From Hyphomicrobiales bacterium (GTDB taxonomy: Bacteria; Pseudomonadota; Alphaproteobacteria; Rhizobiales; Xanthobacteraceae): a DNA stretch of 64,000 nt. Shown here in pieces: positions 7,984 through 16,721 of the stretch. The position numbers and the translations under genes were made by a program. The stretch is from positions 62,001 to 126,000 of the forward strand of contig JAKFYI010000002.1 of assembly GCA_021730985.1 (NCBI GenBank). The letters are read 5' to 3'. The notes below the pieces were generated by a model. The model did not search any database, had not been told where the DNA came from, and saw nothing but the letters and a program-made list of their open reading frames with translations. Within the stretch, counting starts at the first letter, position 1. Every line of letters starts with the position of its first letter.

Positions 7984-8763
7984 ATGGCGGTTCCGGGCCG
8001 CACCATTGGCAACCTCCGCGAGAGTGCCGGCGGCCTCAAGGCGGCATCGACGCTGTGCCTGCCGCTCGGATCGACGGAGCAGCATGGACCGCACCTTCCG
8101 CTCGACACCGACACTGTCATCGCCGAGGCGTTCACATCGCGCATCGTCGCGCGCTGGGGAGACACTTACGACTTGTGGCAATTGCCTGCATTGCCGGTCG
8201 GCCTGTCGCGAGAGCACGGCTGGGCGCCGGGCACGGTGTCGCATTCCGTTGCTGAGATGACGTCGCTGCTGCGTGGCAAGGCCGAGGAGATCGTCCGATC
8301 GGTGCCGGCGCGCAATCTTCTCATCGTCAACGGGCATGGCGGCAACCGCGGTATTCTGGAAGCGGTCGGCTATGAACTCGGCTGCGACTTCGGCCTCAAT
8401 GTCTGCTCCCTGCATCTGGGCGCCATGATGAGCCCGGTGCCGGCGCACGGCTTGCCGGAAATCCACGCCGGCAAGGACGAGACCTCGGTGATGATGGTGC
8501 TCGCGCCCGAACTCGTGCGCCGCGAGCGCATTGCCGAATTGAAGAACCCGCCCGACGCGGCCACCGTCCACGCCGTGATCCTCGACCCGGCGGTGAGCTG
8601 GCCCTGGTCCAGCGGAGACCCTCGCATCGCCGACCTGGGTGTCATCGGTGACCCCCACCAGGCTACGGCGGAGCACGGCCGGGCCATCGTCGAGCGTATC
8701 GTCGAGGCGGCGGGTGGGGTGCTCAAGCGATTGATCGAAAACCAGAAAATCGGCCCGTCCTAG
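7984..8763 (+). CDS. Creatininase-family metal-dependent amidohydrolase
   Basis: 259 residues with the complete metal and active-site set of the creatininase fold: LPLGSTEQHGPHLPLDTDT (Glu32, His34, Asp41/Asp43), VNGHGGNRG (His118, Asn121), and IHAGKDETS (His161, Glu166). The family includes creatinine amidohydrolase, the mycofactocin peptidase MftE, and the archaeal deformylase ArfB, which acts on the formylated pyrimidine made from GTP in flavin/F420 synthesis. Being three bases behind cytochrome b561 and downstream of GTP cyclohydrolase II makes an amide or formamide hydrolysis on a GTP-derived intermediate more plausible than creatinine use. No mycofactocin genes are present. Exact substrate unknown. 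Confidence 0.88.
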   Translation: MAVPGRTIGNLRESAGGLKAASTLCLPLGSTEQHGPHLPLDTDTVIAEAFTSRIVARWGDTYDLWQLPALPVGLSREHGWAPGTVSHSVAEMTSLLRGKAEEIVRSVPARNLLIVNGHGGNRGILEAVGYELGCDFGLNVCSLHLGAMMSPVPAHGLPEIHAGKDETSVMMVLAPELVRRERIAELKNPPDAATVHAVILDPAVSWPWSSGDPRIADLGVIGDPHQATAEHGRAIVERIVEAAGGVLKRLIENQKIGPS

Positions 8764-8855
8764 ACGCTGCCCGGCCCGGTGTCATCGTCCCTAACGATGT
8801 CTTAACGCGGCGGGCGTATCACCACAAAGTCTCTTACTGGGGGTGTGGTGCCAGC

Positions 8856-10268
8856 ATGGCCGCAATGGGTCAGCCGGCGGTTGAGCGCTTGCGGGATTTT
8901 CTCCGGGCTTTGCCGCCCGGTGCGCGTGCTTTGCTGATCGCCGAGCTCGAACGCGCCATGCTGCGCGGCGACGACATGGCGGGCGCCGAACTCATCCTCA
9001 CCGAGCTGCGGCGCAGCATGCACGAGAGCCAGTCGAAGTCTCGTCGCATCGGCGACCACGCCCGGCTGTTCTTTCAGCCGATCGAGCCCTTCATCGTTGA
9101 CGACATTCCCGACCACAAGCATCGCGGCCGTATCGCACGCTCGGCGATCGAGCCGATCTGGCTGTGGATCAGCGAAACCGTTGCTCCTGACGAGGCCAAG
9201 ACGTATGCCGAGCAGGTCGAGAATGCGCTGCTTGCGAGCGCGACCGACAAGGCCCAGCATCTCGCGCGCGAATTTCAGAACTGCGTCCTGAAGCAAATTG
9301 AAGACACGCTGTTCGCGGCTCAGACCGACGACAAGGCGGAACGGCGGATGGGCATTCAACTCGGCACCCCTCGCGGCGCCGAAGAGGTGAAGACCCTGGT
9401 CGGCGTACTTCAGGCGCGCGATATGCTGACGATCCTCGCGGACCAGCTTCCAGGACACATCAAGTCTTTGAGCAGCACATCGCTGGAAAGCATCAAGGGG
9501 CAGCTCGACTCTCGGCTGAGCTCGCATCCGGACGCATTTATCTTCGCGCTGATCATGGTGATGAGCCGTCTGGCGGCGTCCTGGCAGTTGATCCGGCTCG
9601 CCACCAGGGCCGCGAACAGCGATGCCGCGGCACGGATCGCGGAGACTCCGTATTCCGCGGCGATTGCCATCGTGCTGAGCGAGATCGCGCGGATGGTCAA
9701 CGAACTCGGCACCGACCTCAAGAGCGGACGTGGCGTCGCGGTCGGTGCGATGCTCAAGGACATTCACGACGCATTGCGCGGCTTGCGCTCGGAACTCGAC
9801 CTGTCCGGCGACACGCCGTGGGCGCGTCAGCTTGCCGCGATCCGCGCCGATATCTCGAAGCTGCTCTCGAGCGAGATCAACCTGATGCCCGGCCGCGTGC
9901 GGCGGCTGATGCGTCCGCGTCCGTCGCGAGAAATCGTGCCGGGATCGAAGGTCGATTCCGAGGAGGTCGCCGAAGCTGAATCGCTGGTCGGATTCGTCAT
10001 GGCGTGCCGCAACTACGCCAGCGAGCTTGCCATCAACGAGATCACGCAGCGCACCTTCACGGAACTCCAGCAGTGCCTCGATACCGGCACCAAGGCGCTG
10101 CTCGACGCGCTGCGTCAGTGCAGCGAGGACGAGCGGCCCTTTCGTCAGTCGCAGGTCGATGCGGCCGTGCGGTTTTGCGCCAAGGTATTCGGGCAGGATT
10201 ACGCCAATTTGCTCACCAAAGCGGCCGATGTCGCCTCCCACGGCGAGCGCAAGGCCGTCCGGGCCTGA
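8856..10268 (+). CDS. Conserved-looking helical protein of unknown function
   Basis: 470 residues, not recognised. The sequence is mostly predicted alpha-helix, rich in Ala, Leu, Glu and Arg, with no signal peptide, no clear membrane helix and no catalytic motif that I can identify. A basic Arg/Pro patch (RRLMRPRPSRE) lies near residue 355, between two helical halves. Codon bias is that of the neighbouring chromosomal genes, which supports real coding. It lies between the pterin-like cluster and the cytochrome c maturation operon, separated from both by 75-90 bases, and may be transcribed alone. A G-rich stretch precedes the ATG. Confidence 0.75.
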   Translation: MAAMGQPAVERLRDFLRALPPGARALLIAELERAMLRGDDMAGAELILTELRRSMHESQSKSRRIGDHARLFFQPIEPFIVDDIPDHKHRGRIARSAIEPIWLWISETVAPDEAKTYAEQVENALLASATDKAQHLAREFQNCVLKQIEDTLFAAQTDDKAERRMGIQLGTPRGAEEVKTLVGVLQARDMLTILADQLPGHIKSLSSTSLESIKGQLDSRLSSHPDAFIFALIMVMSRLAASWQLIRLATRAANSDAAARIAETPYSAAIAIVLSEIARMVNELGTDLKSGRGVAVGAMLKDIHDALRGLRSELDLSGDTPWARQLAAIRADISKLLSSEINLMPGRVRRLMRPRPSREIVPGSKVDSEEVAEAESLVGFVMACRNYASELAINEITQRTFTELQQCLDTGTKALLDALRQCSEDERPFRQSQVDAAVRFCAKVFGQDYANLLTKAADVASHGERKAVRA

Positions 10269-10344
10269 CCGCCGGTTTGGCGGCCGGCTTGCGGTCGACT
10301 TGCCGGTTGCGGCCCCTCCGCAGGCATGATGTAAAGCCTGCTTC

Positions 10345-11748
10345 ATGATCCTCTCGTTCGTCCTGGCCCTGATGACGGCCGCCGCCATTTTTGCCGTGCT
10401 GTGGCCGTTGCGGCAGGGCGCGCGGCGGTCGGCTGGCAGCGATATCGAGGTCTATCGCGATCAGCTTGCGGAAATTGACAGGGACCGGGCCAGCGGGCGG
10501 ATCGGCGAACAGGAGTCCGAGGCCGCGCGGGTCGAGGTTTCGCGCCGTTTGATTGCCGCCGCGGATCAGGCGGCGCCGAAGCCGCAGGCGGGCGCAGGCT
10601 GGCGCCGGCGCGCCGCGGCGCTTTCCGGCCTGGTGCTTTTGCCCGTCGGTACGATCGCGCTCTATCTGGCGCTCGGCTCTCCTAAGGTTCCGAGCCAGGC
10701 CCAGTCCGCGCTGCGCGCCGCGATGGAGCAGACCTCCGTCGAGGCGCTGGTTTCGCGGGTCGAGAGCTATCTCCAGACCAATCCCGAGGATGGCCGCGGC
10801 TGGGAGGTGCTCGGTCCGATCTATATGCGGCTTGGCCAGTTCCCGGACGCGGTGAAGGCGCGGCGCAACGTGCTGCGCCTGCTCGGGCCCACAGCCGCCC
10901 GCGAGGCCGATCTCGGTGAGGCGCTGACCGGACTGTCGAACGGAATGGTCACGGCGGAAGCGAGGGCGGCGTTCGAGCGCGCGCTCAAGCTGGATGGCGA
11001 AGACCTGCGCTCGCGCTATTTCGTGGGACTCGCCGCCGAGCAGGACGGCCGCCCGAAAGAGGCTGCCGAAATCTGGCGCACGCTGCTGGCGCGCGCGCCC
11101 GCGGACGCGCCCTGGGCGGACTTTGTCCGGCAGTCGCTCGCCCGCGTCGATCCCAGCGTGCCCGCGCCAAAAGGTCCGAGCGCCTCCGATGTTGCCGCGG
11201 CAAAGGATCTGCCCGACGAACAGCGCAATGACATGGTCCGCGGGATGGTCGAGCGGCTCGCCGACCGGCTCACCCGCGAGAGCGGCGACGTCGAAGGCTG
11301 GATGATGCTGCTGCGCTCCTACATGGTGATGGGCGAGCGCGACAAGGCGTCGGGCGCCGTTCGTGACGCGCGGCGTGCGCTCGCCTCGGAGCCTGGCAAG
11401 CTGGCGCGCGTCGAAGAGCTGGCCAAGAGCTACTCGCTCTCCAGCGTCCAGCCCGAAGTCGTCGCGCCGAAAGGTCCGACCGCCGCGGACGTTGCCGCCG
11501 CAGGCGAGCTTTCCGAAGGGCAGCGCTCCGACATGATCCGCGGCATGGTGGACCGGCTGGCCGAACGGCTCAGCCGCGAAGGTTCCGATGTCGAAGGATG
11601 GTTGCGGCTGCTGCGCTCGTATATTGTCATCGGTGACCGCGACAAGGCGGAACGCGCCGCTCAGGATGCACGCCGCGCGCTCGCCGCCGAGCCCGAAAAG
11701 CTGCAGCGCGTCGAAGAACTGGTTAAAGGTCTCGGACTGAAAGGCTGA
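10345..11748 (+). CDS. ccmI: Cytochrome c biogenesis protein CcmI (CycH)
   Basis: TPR-containing apocytochrome c chaperone of the System I maturation pathway. The N-terminus is a membrane helix (MILSFVLALMTAAAIFAVLWPL), followed by the typical cytoplasmic VYRDQLAEIDRD loop and a second helix near residue 100, then a periplasmic TPR region. At 467 residues it is longer than usual for CycH (roughly 350-415). The extra length comes from an exact 100-codon-period duplication in the C-terminal third (see the repeat at 11164). The next gene, ccmE, starts six bases after the stop, so ccmI-E-F-H form one operon. Confidence 0.93.
   Translation: MILSFVLALMTAAAIFAVLWPLRQGARRSAGSDIEVYRDQLAEIDRDRASGRIGEQESEAARVEVSRRLIAAADQAAPKPQAGAGWRRRAAALSGLVLLPVGTIALYLALGSPKVPSQAQSALRAAMEQTSVEALVSRVESYLQTNPEDGRGWEVLGPIYMRLGQFPDAVKARRNVLRLLGPTAAREADLGEALTGLSNGMVTAEARAAFERALKLDGEDLRSRYFVGLAAEQDGRPKEAAEIWRTLLARAPADAPWADFVRQSLARVDPSVPAPKGPSASDVAAAKDLPDEQRNDMVRGMVERLADRLTRESGDVEGWMMLLRSYMVMGERDKASGAVRDARRALASEPGKLARVEELAKSYSLSSVQPEVVAPKGPTAADVAAAGELSEGQRSDMIRGMVDRLAERLSREGSDVEGWLRLLRSYIVIGDRDKAERAAQDARRALAAEPEKLQRVEELVKGLGLKG
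11164..11745 (+). repeat. Tandem 300-base duplication inside ccmI
   Basis: Two consecutive segments, 11164-11463 and 11464-11745, encode homologous blocks. Each opens with APKGP(S/T)A, contains RxxMxRGMVxRLAxRL, (D)VEGWxxLLRSYxVxG(D/E)RDKA, and ARRALAxEPxKLxRVEEL. The period is exactly 300 bases, keeping frame. The copies have diverged at many codons, so the duplication is not recent. It would add one extra TPR-like module to the periplasmic domain of CcmI. Confidence 0.85.
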
Positions 11749-11754
11749 CGGATC

Positions 11755-12204
11755 GTGACGCGCAAGCAACGGCGCCTGATTTTGATCGGCAGCGGCCTTG
11801 GCGTGCTCGCGATCTCCGCGTTGCTGGTGCTGAACGCGCTCAGGGATTCCATCGTCTTCTTCAATTCGCCGACCGACGTGATCGAGAAGAAGATCGCGGC
11901 GGGAACCCGCATTCGGCTCGGCGGGCTGGTCAAACCTGGCACGCTGGTGCGCGGCGAGGAACTCAACGTCCGTTTCGAGGTGACCGACGGCAAGAGCGCC
12001 ATTCCGGTGGCCTACAAGGGCATCCTGCCGGACCTGTTCCGCGAAGGGCAGGGCGTGATCGCGGAAGGCCTGCTTGAGCCCGCTGGCAGCTTCAAAGCCG
12101 AAACCGTGCTGGCCAAGCATGATGAGACCTACATGCCGAAGGAAGTCGCCGACGCGCTGAAGAAGCAGGGCCACTGGAAAGAAGAGTACGAGAAGAAGAA
12201 ATGA
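11755..12204 (+). CDS. ccmE: Cytochrome c maturation heme chaperone CcmE (CycJ)
   Basis: 149 residues, normal length. A basic N-terminus and single membrane anchor (residues about 8-28) precede the periplasmic OB-fold domain. The heme-binding histidine is His122 in [10 protein letters not shown], with the conserved Tyr126. CcmE binds heme covalently after export by CcmC and hands it to the CcmF/H lyase. It starts with GTG six bases after ccmI and overlaps ccmF by four bases (ATGA). The C-terminus is very lysine-rich, as is typical of the flexible tail. Confidence 0.95.
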   Translation: MTRKQRRLILIGSGLGVLAISALLVLNALRDSIVFFNSPTDVIEKKIAAGTRIRLGGLVKPGTLVRGEELNVRFEVTDGKSAIPVAYKGILPDLFREGQGVIAEGLLEPAGSFKAETVLAKHDETYMPKEVADALKKQGHWKEEYEKKK

Positions 12205-14186
12205 TCGCCGAAATCGGACATTACGCGCTGGTGCTGGCGCTCGGGCTTGCGATTATTCAGGGCGTGGCGCCTTTGATCGGTGCGCGTTTGCGCGACGACA
12301 CGCTGATGGCCGTCGCTGGCCCAACCGCGCTCGGGCAGTTCGCCTTCATCGCAATCTCCTTTGCGGCGCTGACGGCCTGTTACATCCAGTCCGACTTTTC
12401 CGTCGTCAACGTGTACGAGAATTCGCACTCGGCCAAACCGCTGATCTACAAAATCTCGGGCGTGTGGGGGAACCACGAAGGTTCGATGCTGCTGTGGGTT
12501 CTGATCCTCGCGCTGTTCGGCGCGCTGGTCGCCGCATTCGGCGGCAATCTGCCCGCAACGCTGAAGGCCAACGTGCTCGGCGTGCAGTCGTGGATCGCCG
12601 CGGCGTTCGTCGCGTTCATTCTTGGTACGTCGAACCCGTTCCTGCGCATCGTCGGTGGCCCGCTGGAGGGCCGCGATCTCAACCCGATCCTGCAGGACAT
12701 CGGCCTCGCGGTGCATCCGCCGCTGCTCTACATCGGCTACGTCGGGCTCTCGATCTCGTTCTCGTTCGCGGTGGCGGCTTTGATCGAAGGCCGCATCGAC
12801 GCGGCATGGGCGCGCTGGGTGCGGCCGTGGACGCTCACCGCCTGGTTGTTCCTCACGCTGGGCGTCGCGATGGGCTCGTACTGGGCCTACTACGAACTGG
12901 GGTGGGGCGGCTGGTGGTTCTGGGATCCGGTCGAGAATGCCTCCCTCATGCCGTGGCTTGCGGCCACCGCGCTGCTGCATTCGGCGGTGGTGATGGAGAA
13001 GCGCAACGCGCTGAAGGTCTGGACCGTGCTGCTCGCGATCCTGGCGTTCTCGCTGTCGCTGATCGGCACATTCCTGGTGCGCTCTGGCGTGCTGACCTCG
13101 GTGCACACGTTCGCCAGCGATCCGAGCCGCGGCGTGTTCATCCTGGCGATCCTTATTCTGTTCATCGGCGGCGGGCTTGCGCTGTACGCATGGCGGGCGC
13201 CGACGCTGAAGCAGGGCGGTCTGTTCGCGCCGATCTCGCGCGAGGGCGCGCTGGTCTTCAACAATCTGTTCCTGACCGCGGCCTGCGCCACGGTGTTCGT
13301 CGGCACGCTCTATCCGCTGGCGATCGAAGCCCTGACCGGGGCGAAGATTTCGGTGGGCGCGCCGTTCTTCAATCTGACGTTCGGTCCGCTGTTCGTGCCG
13401 ATCCTGCTGGTCATGCCGTTCGGCCCGCTGCTGGCGTGGAAGCGCGGCGACGCACTCGGCGCGGCGCAGCGGCTGATCTCGGCGGCCGCGATGGCGCTGG
13501 TGGCGATGGCGGTGACGTTCGCAATCGCGGGCGGCGGGCCGGTGCTGGCGCCGTTCGGCATCGGGCTCGCGGTGTTCGCCATGGTGGGCGCGATGGCAGA
13601 TCTGATCGAGCGCACCGCGGTGATGCGGGTTGCGCCGGCGGTGGCATTGACGCGCGCGCGCGGGCTGCCGCGCTCGGCGTGGGGCACCGCGATCGCGCAT
13701 TTCGGCATCGGCCTCACGATGCTCGGCATCATCTGCGAATCCACCTGGGGGATCGAACGCATCGTGTCGCTCAAGCCCAACGAGGCCGTGACGGTGAGCA
13801 GCTACGATCTCACCTTCGACGGCATGATTTCGCGGGACGGCCCGAACTATCGCCAGGTTTCGGCGAAGTTCACGGTGCGGCAGGGTGGCAACGTGATCGA
13901 AGTCATGGAGCCGTCGAAGCGCAACTTCACGACGCGCGAGACTTCGACCACGGAGGCTGCGCTGATGACACGCGGCGCGAGCCAGCTCTACGTGTCGCTG
14001 GGTGACGCAAACCCCGACGGTTCGATCGCCGTGCGCATCTATCACAAGCCGCTGGTGCTGTTCATCTGGCTCGGCGCGGTGGTCATGGCGTTCGGCGGCC
14101 TGCTTTCGCTGACCGACCGTCGCCTGCGGGTCGGCGCGCCGAAGCCCGCGCGCAAGTCTCGCGGCACGCTCCAGCCGGCGGAGTGA
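12201..14186 (+). CDS. ccmF: Cytochrome c-type biogenesis protein CcmF (CycK)
   Basis: 661 residues with about fifteen hydrophobic helices. The tryptophan-rich WWD heme-handling signature, [19 protein letters not shown], is at about residues 233-251, and the preceding [12 protein letters not shown] block carries a heme-ligand histidine. CcmF is the heme-lyase core that takes heme from CcmE and attaches it to CXXCH motifs of apocytochromes. The start overlaps the ccmE stop and its own stop overlaps the GTG of ccmH, indicating strict translational coupling across the operon. Confidence 0.96.
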   Translation: MIAEIGHYALVLALGLAIIQGVAPLIGARLRDDTLMAVAGPTALGQFAFIAISFAALTACYIQSDFSVVNVYENSHSAKPLIYKISGVWGNHEGSMLLWVLILALFGALVAAFGGNLPATLKANVLGVQSWIAAAFVAFILGTSNPFLRIVGGPLEGRDLNPILQDIGLAVHPPLLYIGYVGLSISFSFAVAALIEGRIDAAWARWVRPWTLTAWLFLTLGVAMGSYWAYYELGWGGWWFWDPVENASLMPWLAATALLHSAVVMEKRNALKVWTVLLAILAFSLSLIGTFLVRSGVLTSVHTFASDPSRGVFILAILILFIGGGLALYAWRAPTLKQGGLFAPISREGALVFNNLFLTAACATVFVGTLYPLAIEALTGAKISVGAPFFNLTFGPLFVPILLVMPFGPLLAWKRGDALGAAQRLISAAAMALVAMAVTFAIAGGGPVLAPFGIGLAVFAMVGAMADLIERTAVMRVAPAVALTRARGLPRSAWGTAIAHFGIGLTMLGIICESTWGIERIVSLKPNEAVTVSSYDLTFDGMISRDGPNYRQVSAKFTVRQGGNVIEVMEPSKRNFTTRETSTTEAALMTRGASQLYVSLGDANPDGSIAVRIYHKPLVLFIWLGAVVMAFGGLLSLTDRRLRVGAPKPARKSRGTLQPAE

Positions 14187-14692
14187 CGGACGTGTTGGTG
14201 TTTCGCATCCTGGCCGTTGCGATTGCTTTGGGCGCGGCATGGCCCGCGCTCGCGGTGCAGCCGGAAGAAATCATGTCCGATCCGGCGCTGGAATCGCGCG
14301 CCCGCGCGCTGTCGAAAGAGCTGCGCTGCATGGTCTGCCAGAATCAGTCGATCGACGATTCCGACGCGCCGCTGGCGCGCGACCTGCGCGTGCTGGTGCG
14401 CGAGCGCCTGTCGGCCGGGGATAGCGACGCCAAGGTGATCGACTACCTGACCGGGCGCTACGGCGAGTTTGTGCTGCTGCGGCCGCGCTTCTCGCTGACC
14501 AATGCACTGCTGTGGTTTGCGCCGCTGATCGCGCTGATCGCAGGTGCCATCGGCCTGGTGTTTGCGCTGCGCCGCAGCCGCGCGGCGCCGGAGATTCTCG
14601 ATGCTTCGGAGCCCAGCCTCAGCGCGGCCGAACAGGCCCGGGTTGCGGAACTGCTTGGCGTGCCCAAAGGGAAGCGAAAAAAAGTCGTCTAA
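14183..14692 (+). CDS. ccmH: Cytochrome c-type biogenesis protein CcmH (CycL)
   Basis: 169 residues, starting at a GTG that overlaps the ccmF stop. A signal/anchor segment with a VQPEE boundary precedes the periplasmic thioredoxin-like domain carrying the redox motif LRCMVCQNQS (Cys49 and Cys52). A second membrane helix near residues 105-128 anchors the C-terminus. CcmH reduces the CXXCH disulfide of apocytochromes so CcmF can attach heme. It is the last gene of the operon and ends with a very basic tail; about 150 bases separate it from degP. Confidence 0.95.
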   Translation: MTDVLVFRILAVAIALGAAWPALAVQPEEIMSDPALESRARALSKELRCMVCQNQSIDDSDAPLARDLRVLVRERLSAGDSDAKVIDYLTGRYGEFVLLRPRFSLTNALLWFAPLIALIAGAIGLVFALRRSRAAPEILDASEPSLSAAEQARVAELLGVPKGKRKKVV

Positions 14693-14845
14693 CTCTCTGG
14701 TACGACAGCTAAAATCGCACTTTTCCACATTAACAAAGTTTAATCCCGCCGCCACTCGCCGGTAAGGCGGCCGCTCCCATCTTCGTCTCAACGGGCGCTG
14801 CCACAGCGCTCATCGAAATTCCGTTTGAGACGGAGACAGGGAACC
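14693..14845 (+). promoter_or_regulatory. Control region before degP
   Basis: The gap between ccmH and degP holds an AT-richer stretch with a partial palindrome ATTAA-N6-TTAAT at 14729-14744. Its TTAA-N6-TTAA spacing is one base short of the CtrA consensus (TTAA-N7-TTAA), so it is noted only as a candidate operator. A heat-shock or envelope-stress promoter would be expected for degP but I cannot define one. The sequence GACAGGGA just before the ATG at 14846 serves as ribosome site. Confidence 0.3.
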
Positions 14846-16426
14846 ATGACTGCACCCACTCAGAAGACCGGCGTTCTTTCTGCCCGCCGTTTTGCTTTGC
14901 TCGCCACCACGATCGCAGGCCTCAGCGCCGGCGCGTATTTCGTAGCGCCAGGCATGACGTTCAACACGCCGGCCGCGCTGGCGCAGAACCTGTCGCAGGA
15001 GGCCAGGAGCGTCGCTGCGCCGGTCGGCTTTGCCGACATCGTCGAGAAGGTGAAGCCCGCCGTGATCTCGGTTCGCGTCAAGTCCGAGGCCGGCCCGCAG
15101 TTGTCGTCCGACCGCGAACTGCCGTTCCCGAAGGGCTCGCCGATGGAGCAGTTCTTCAAGCGCTTCGGCGCGCCCGATGGCGCCCCGACCGGTCCTCGCG
15201 GCCGCAACCAGGTCAGCGGACAGGGCTCGGGCTTCCTGATCTCGGCCGACGGCTACGCCGTCACCAACAACCACGTCGTTGAAAAGGCAACGACCGTCGA
15301 GGTCGCCTTCGATGACGGCAAAACCTATTCCGCCAAGGTGATCGGCACCGACCCGCGCACCGACCTCGCGCTCATCAAGATCGAGGGCGGCAGCTTCCCG
15401 TTCGTCAAGCTCGCGGACAAGACGCCGCGGATTGGCGACTGGGTGCTCGCAGTCGGCAATCCGTTCGGCCTCGGCGGCACGGTGACCGCGGGCATCGTGT
15501 CGGCGCGCGGCCGTGACATCGGCGCCGGCCCCTACGACGACTTCCTGCAGATCGACGCGCCGGTGAACAAGGGCAACTCCGGCGGCCCGACCTTCGACGT
15601 CAACGGTACGGTGATCGGCGTCAACACCGCCATCTACTCGCCGTCCGGCGGGTCGGTCGGCATCGCCTTCGCGATCCCGGCGGAGACGGTGAAGACCGTG
15701 GTCGCCCAGCTCAAGGACAAGGGCACGGTGTCGCGCGGTTGGATCGGCGTGCAGATCCAGCCTGTCACCAAGGAGATCGCCGAGAGCCTCGGCCTGAAGA
15801 GCGACGAAGGCGCACTGGTCGCCGAGCCGCAGAAGGACAGCCCGGCGATGAAGGCCGGCATCGAGGCTGGCGATGTGATCGTCTCGGTCGATGGCACGCG
15901 CTTGAAGGATGCACGCGAATTGTCGCGGCGGATCGGCGGCATGGCGCCTGGCGCCAACATCAAGCTCGGCGTGATCCGCAAGGGCGCCGAGAAGACCGTG
16001 ACCCTGACGCTCGGCGTACTGCCGAACCAGATGGAGGCACGAGCCGAACGGCCTGAGCTTCGGCAGGACCGCGACTTCGATCGCGACCAGGAGCCGAAGC
16101 GTGACCGGCGGCGCGACCGCAGTGAGCAGCGCGGCGATCGCGACGTGCCGGCCGCCGAGGGCCCCCGGCTCGGCCTGTCGCTCGCGCCCGGTGGCGGTGA
16201 GCCCGGTGTGGTGATCGCCGACATCGATCCGAACGGCCCGGCCGCCGACTTCGGCTTTCGTCCGGGCGACGTCATCCTTGACGTCGCGGGCAAGTCTGTC
16301 GCGACGCCCGCCGAAGTCCGCAAGGCACTGGCCGATGCCCGCGCCGACGGCAAGCGCAGCGTGTTGATGCGTGTGAAATCCGAGCGGGGGACGCGCTTCG
16401 TCGCTGTCCCGCTCGCCCGCGCCTAG
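14846..16426 (+). CDS. degP: DegP/HtrA-type periplasmic serine protease (Do family)
   Basis: 526 residues from the ATG at 14846; an in-frame TTG at 14825 lacks a ribosome site. A signal peptide or anchor (about residues 12-47, ending near ALAQ) exports it to the periplasm. The trypsin-like domain has the catalytic triad His143 (TNNHVV), Asp173 (RTDLALIK) and Ser245 (GNSGGP). Two PDZ domains follow, the first at about 265-390 and the second at about 435-520. Between them is an unusually charged Arg/Asp linker (about residues 395-435). It degrades or refolds misfolded periplasmic proteins; the adjacent two-component genes may form an envelope-stress unit with it. Confidence 0.95.
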   Translation: MTAPTQKTGVLSARRFALLATTIAGLSAGAYFVAPGMTFNTPAALAQNLSQEARSVAAPVGFADIVEKVKPAVISVRVKSEAGPQLSSDRELPFPKGSPMEQFFKRFGAPDGAPTGPRGRNQVSGQGSGFLISADGYAVTNNHVVEKATTVEVAFDDGKTYSAKVIGTDPRTDLALIKIEGGSFPFVKLADKTPRIGDWVLAVGNPFGLGGTVTAGIVSARGRDIGAGPYDDFLQIDAPVNKGNSGGPTFDVNGTVIGVNTAIYSPSGGSVGIAFAIPAETVKTVVAQLKDKGTVSRGWIGVQIQPVTKEIAESLGLKSDEGALVAEPQKDSPAMKAGIEAGDVIVSVDGTRLKDARELSRRIGGMAPGANIKLGVIRKGAEKTVTLTLGVLPNQMEARAERPELRQDRDFDRDQEPKRDRRRDRSEQRGDRDVPAAEGPRLGLSLAPGGGEPGVVIADIDPNGPAADFGFRPGDVILDVAGKSVATPAEVRKALADARADGKRSVLMRVKSERGTRFVAVPLARA

Positions 16427-16511
16427 CGCGGGGAGTGTTCAGCGCCGGTTTTTGGGGTGAACCATGATCGTTCGAACCTCAAATCCGGCGCGAGAGTTGG
16501 GAGCGTCCCGT

Positions 16512-16615
16512 CGGCATTCGTCGCCCCCGCCGGCGGAGCGAACCCTGGGGACGGGCATCAAGTCCGTCCCCGCTAATACCGCGCCTCGTCCCCCGGCATT
16601 CGTCGCCCCCGCCGG
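16512..16615. repeat. 22-base direct repeat pair with an internal hairpin
   Basis: Two identical 22-base copies starting CGGCATTCGTCG lie at 16512-16533 and 16594-16615. Between them GGGGACGG (16547-16554) is complementary to CCGTCCCC (16564-16571), with a nine-base loop. The block lies in the 295-base gap between degP and the response-regulator gene and reads as open frame upstream of the regulator, but the start codon at 16722 makes it noncoding. It may be a remnant of a dispersed GC-rich repeat. Confidence 0.6.
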
Positions 16616-16627
16616 GATCGAGGTCGG

Positions 16628-16661
16628 TCGAGGGGCGCCGGAGCGATCCGGCGCCCCTCGA
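16628..16661. repeat. 14-base-pair perfect palindrome
   Basis: TCGAGGGGCGCCGG at 16628-16641 is fully complementary to CCGGCGCCCCTCGA at 16648-16661, with a six-base loop. There is no T-run on either side, so it is not a classical intrinsic terminator. It is positioned 60 bases before the response-regulator start and about 200 bases after degP. It could stabilise the degP message 3' end, act as a regulator site, or be a REP-like insertion. Confidence 0.65.
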
Positions 16662-16721
16662 AGCGGTTCGAGCGCAAGCCCCAAATCTCCGCTAGAATTG
16701 GCCGCACTCGATCGGATCGCC

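Noticed and set aside
14729..14744. CtrA binding site before degP
   Set aside because: The spacing is TTAA-N6-TTAA, one base short of the CtrA consensus (TTAA-N7-TTAA); kept only as a low-confidence regulatory note.
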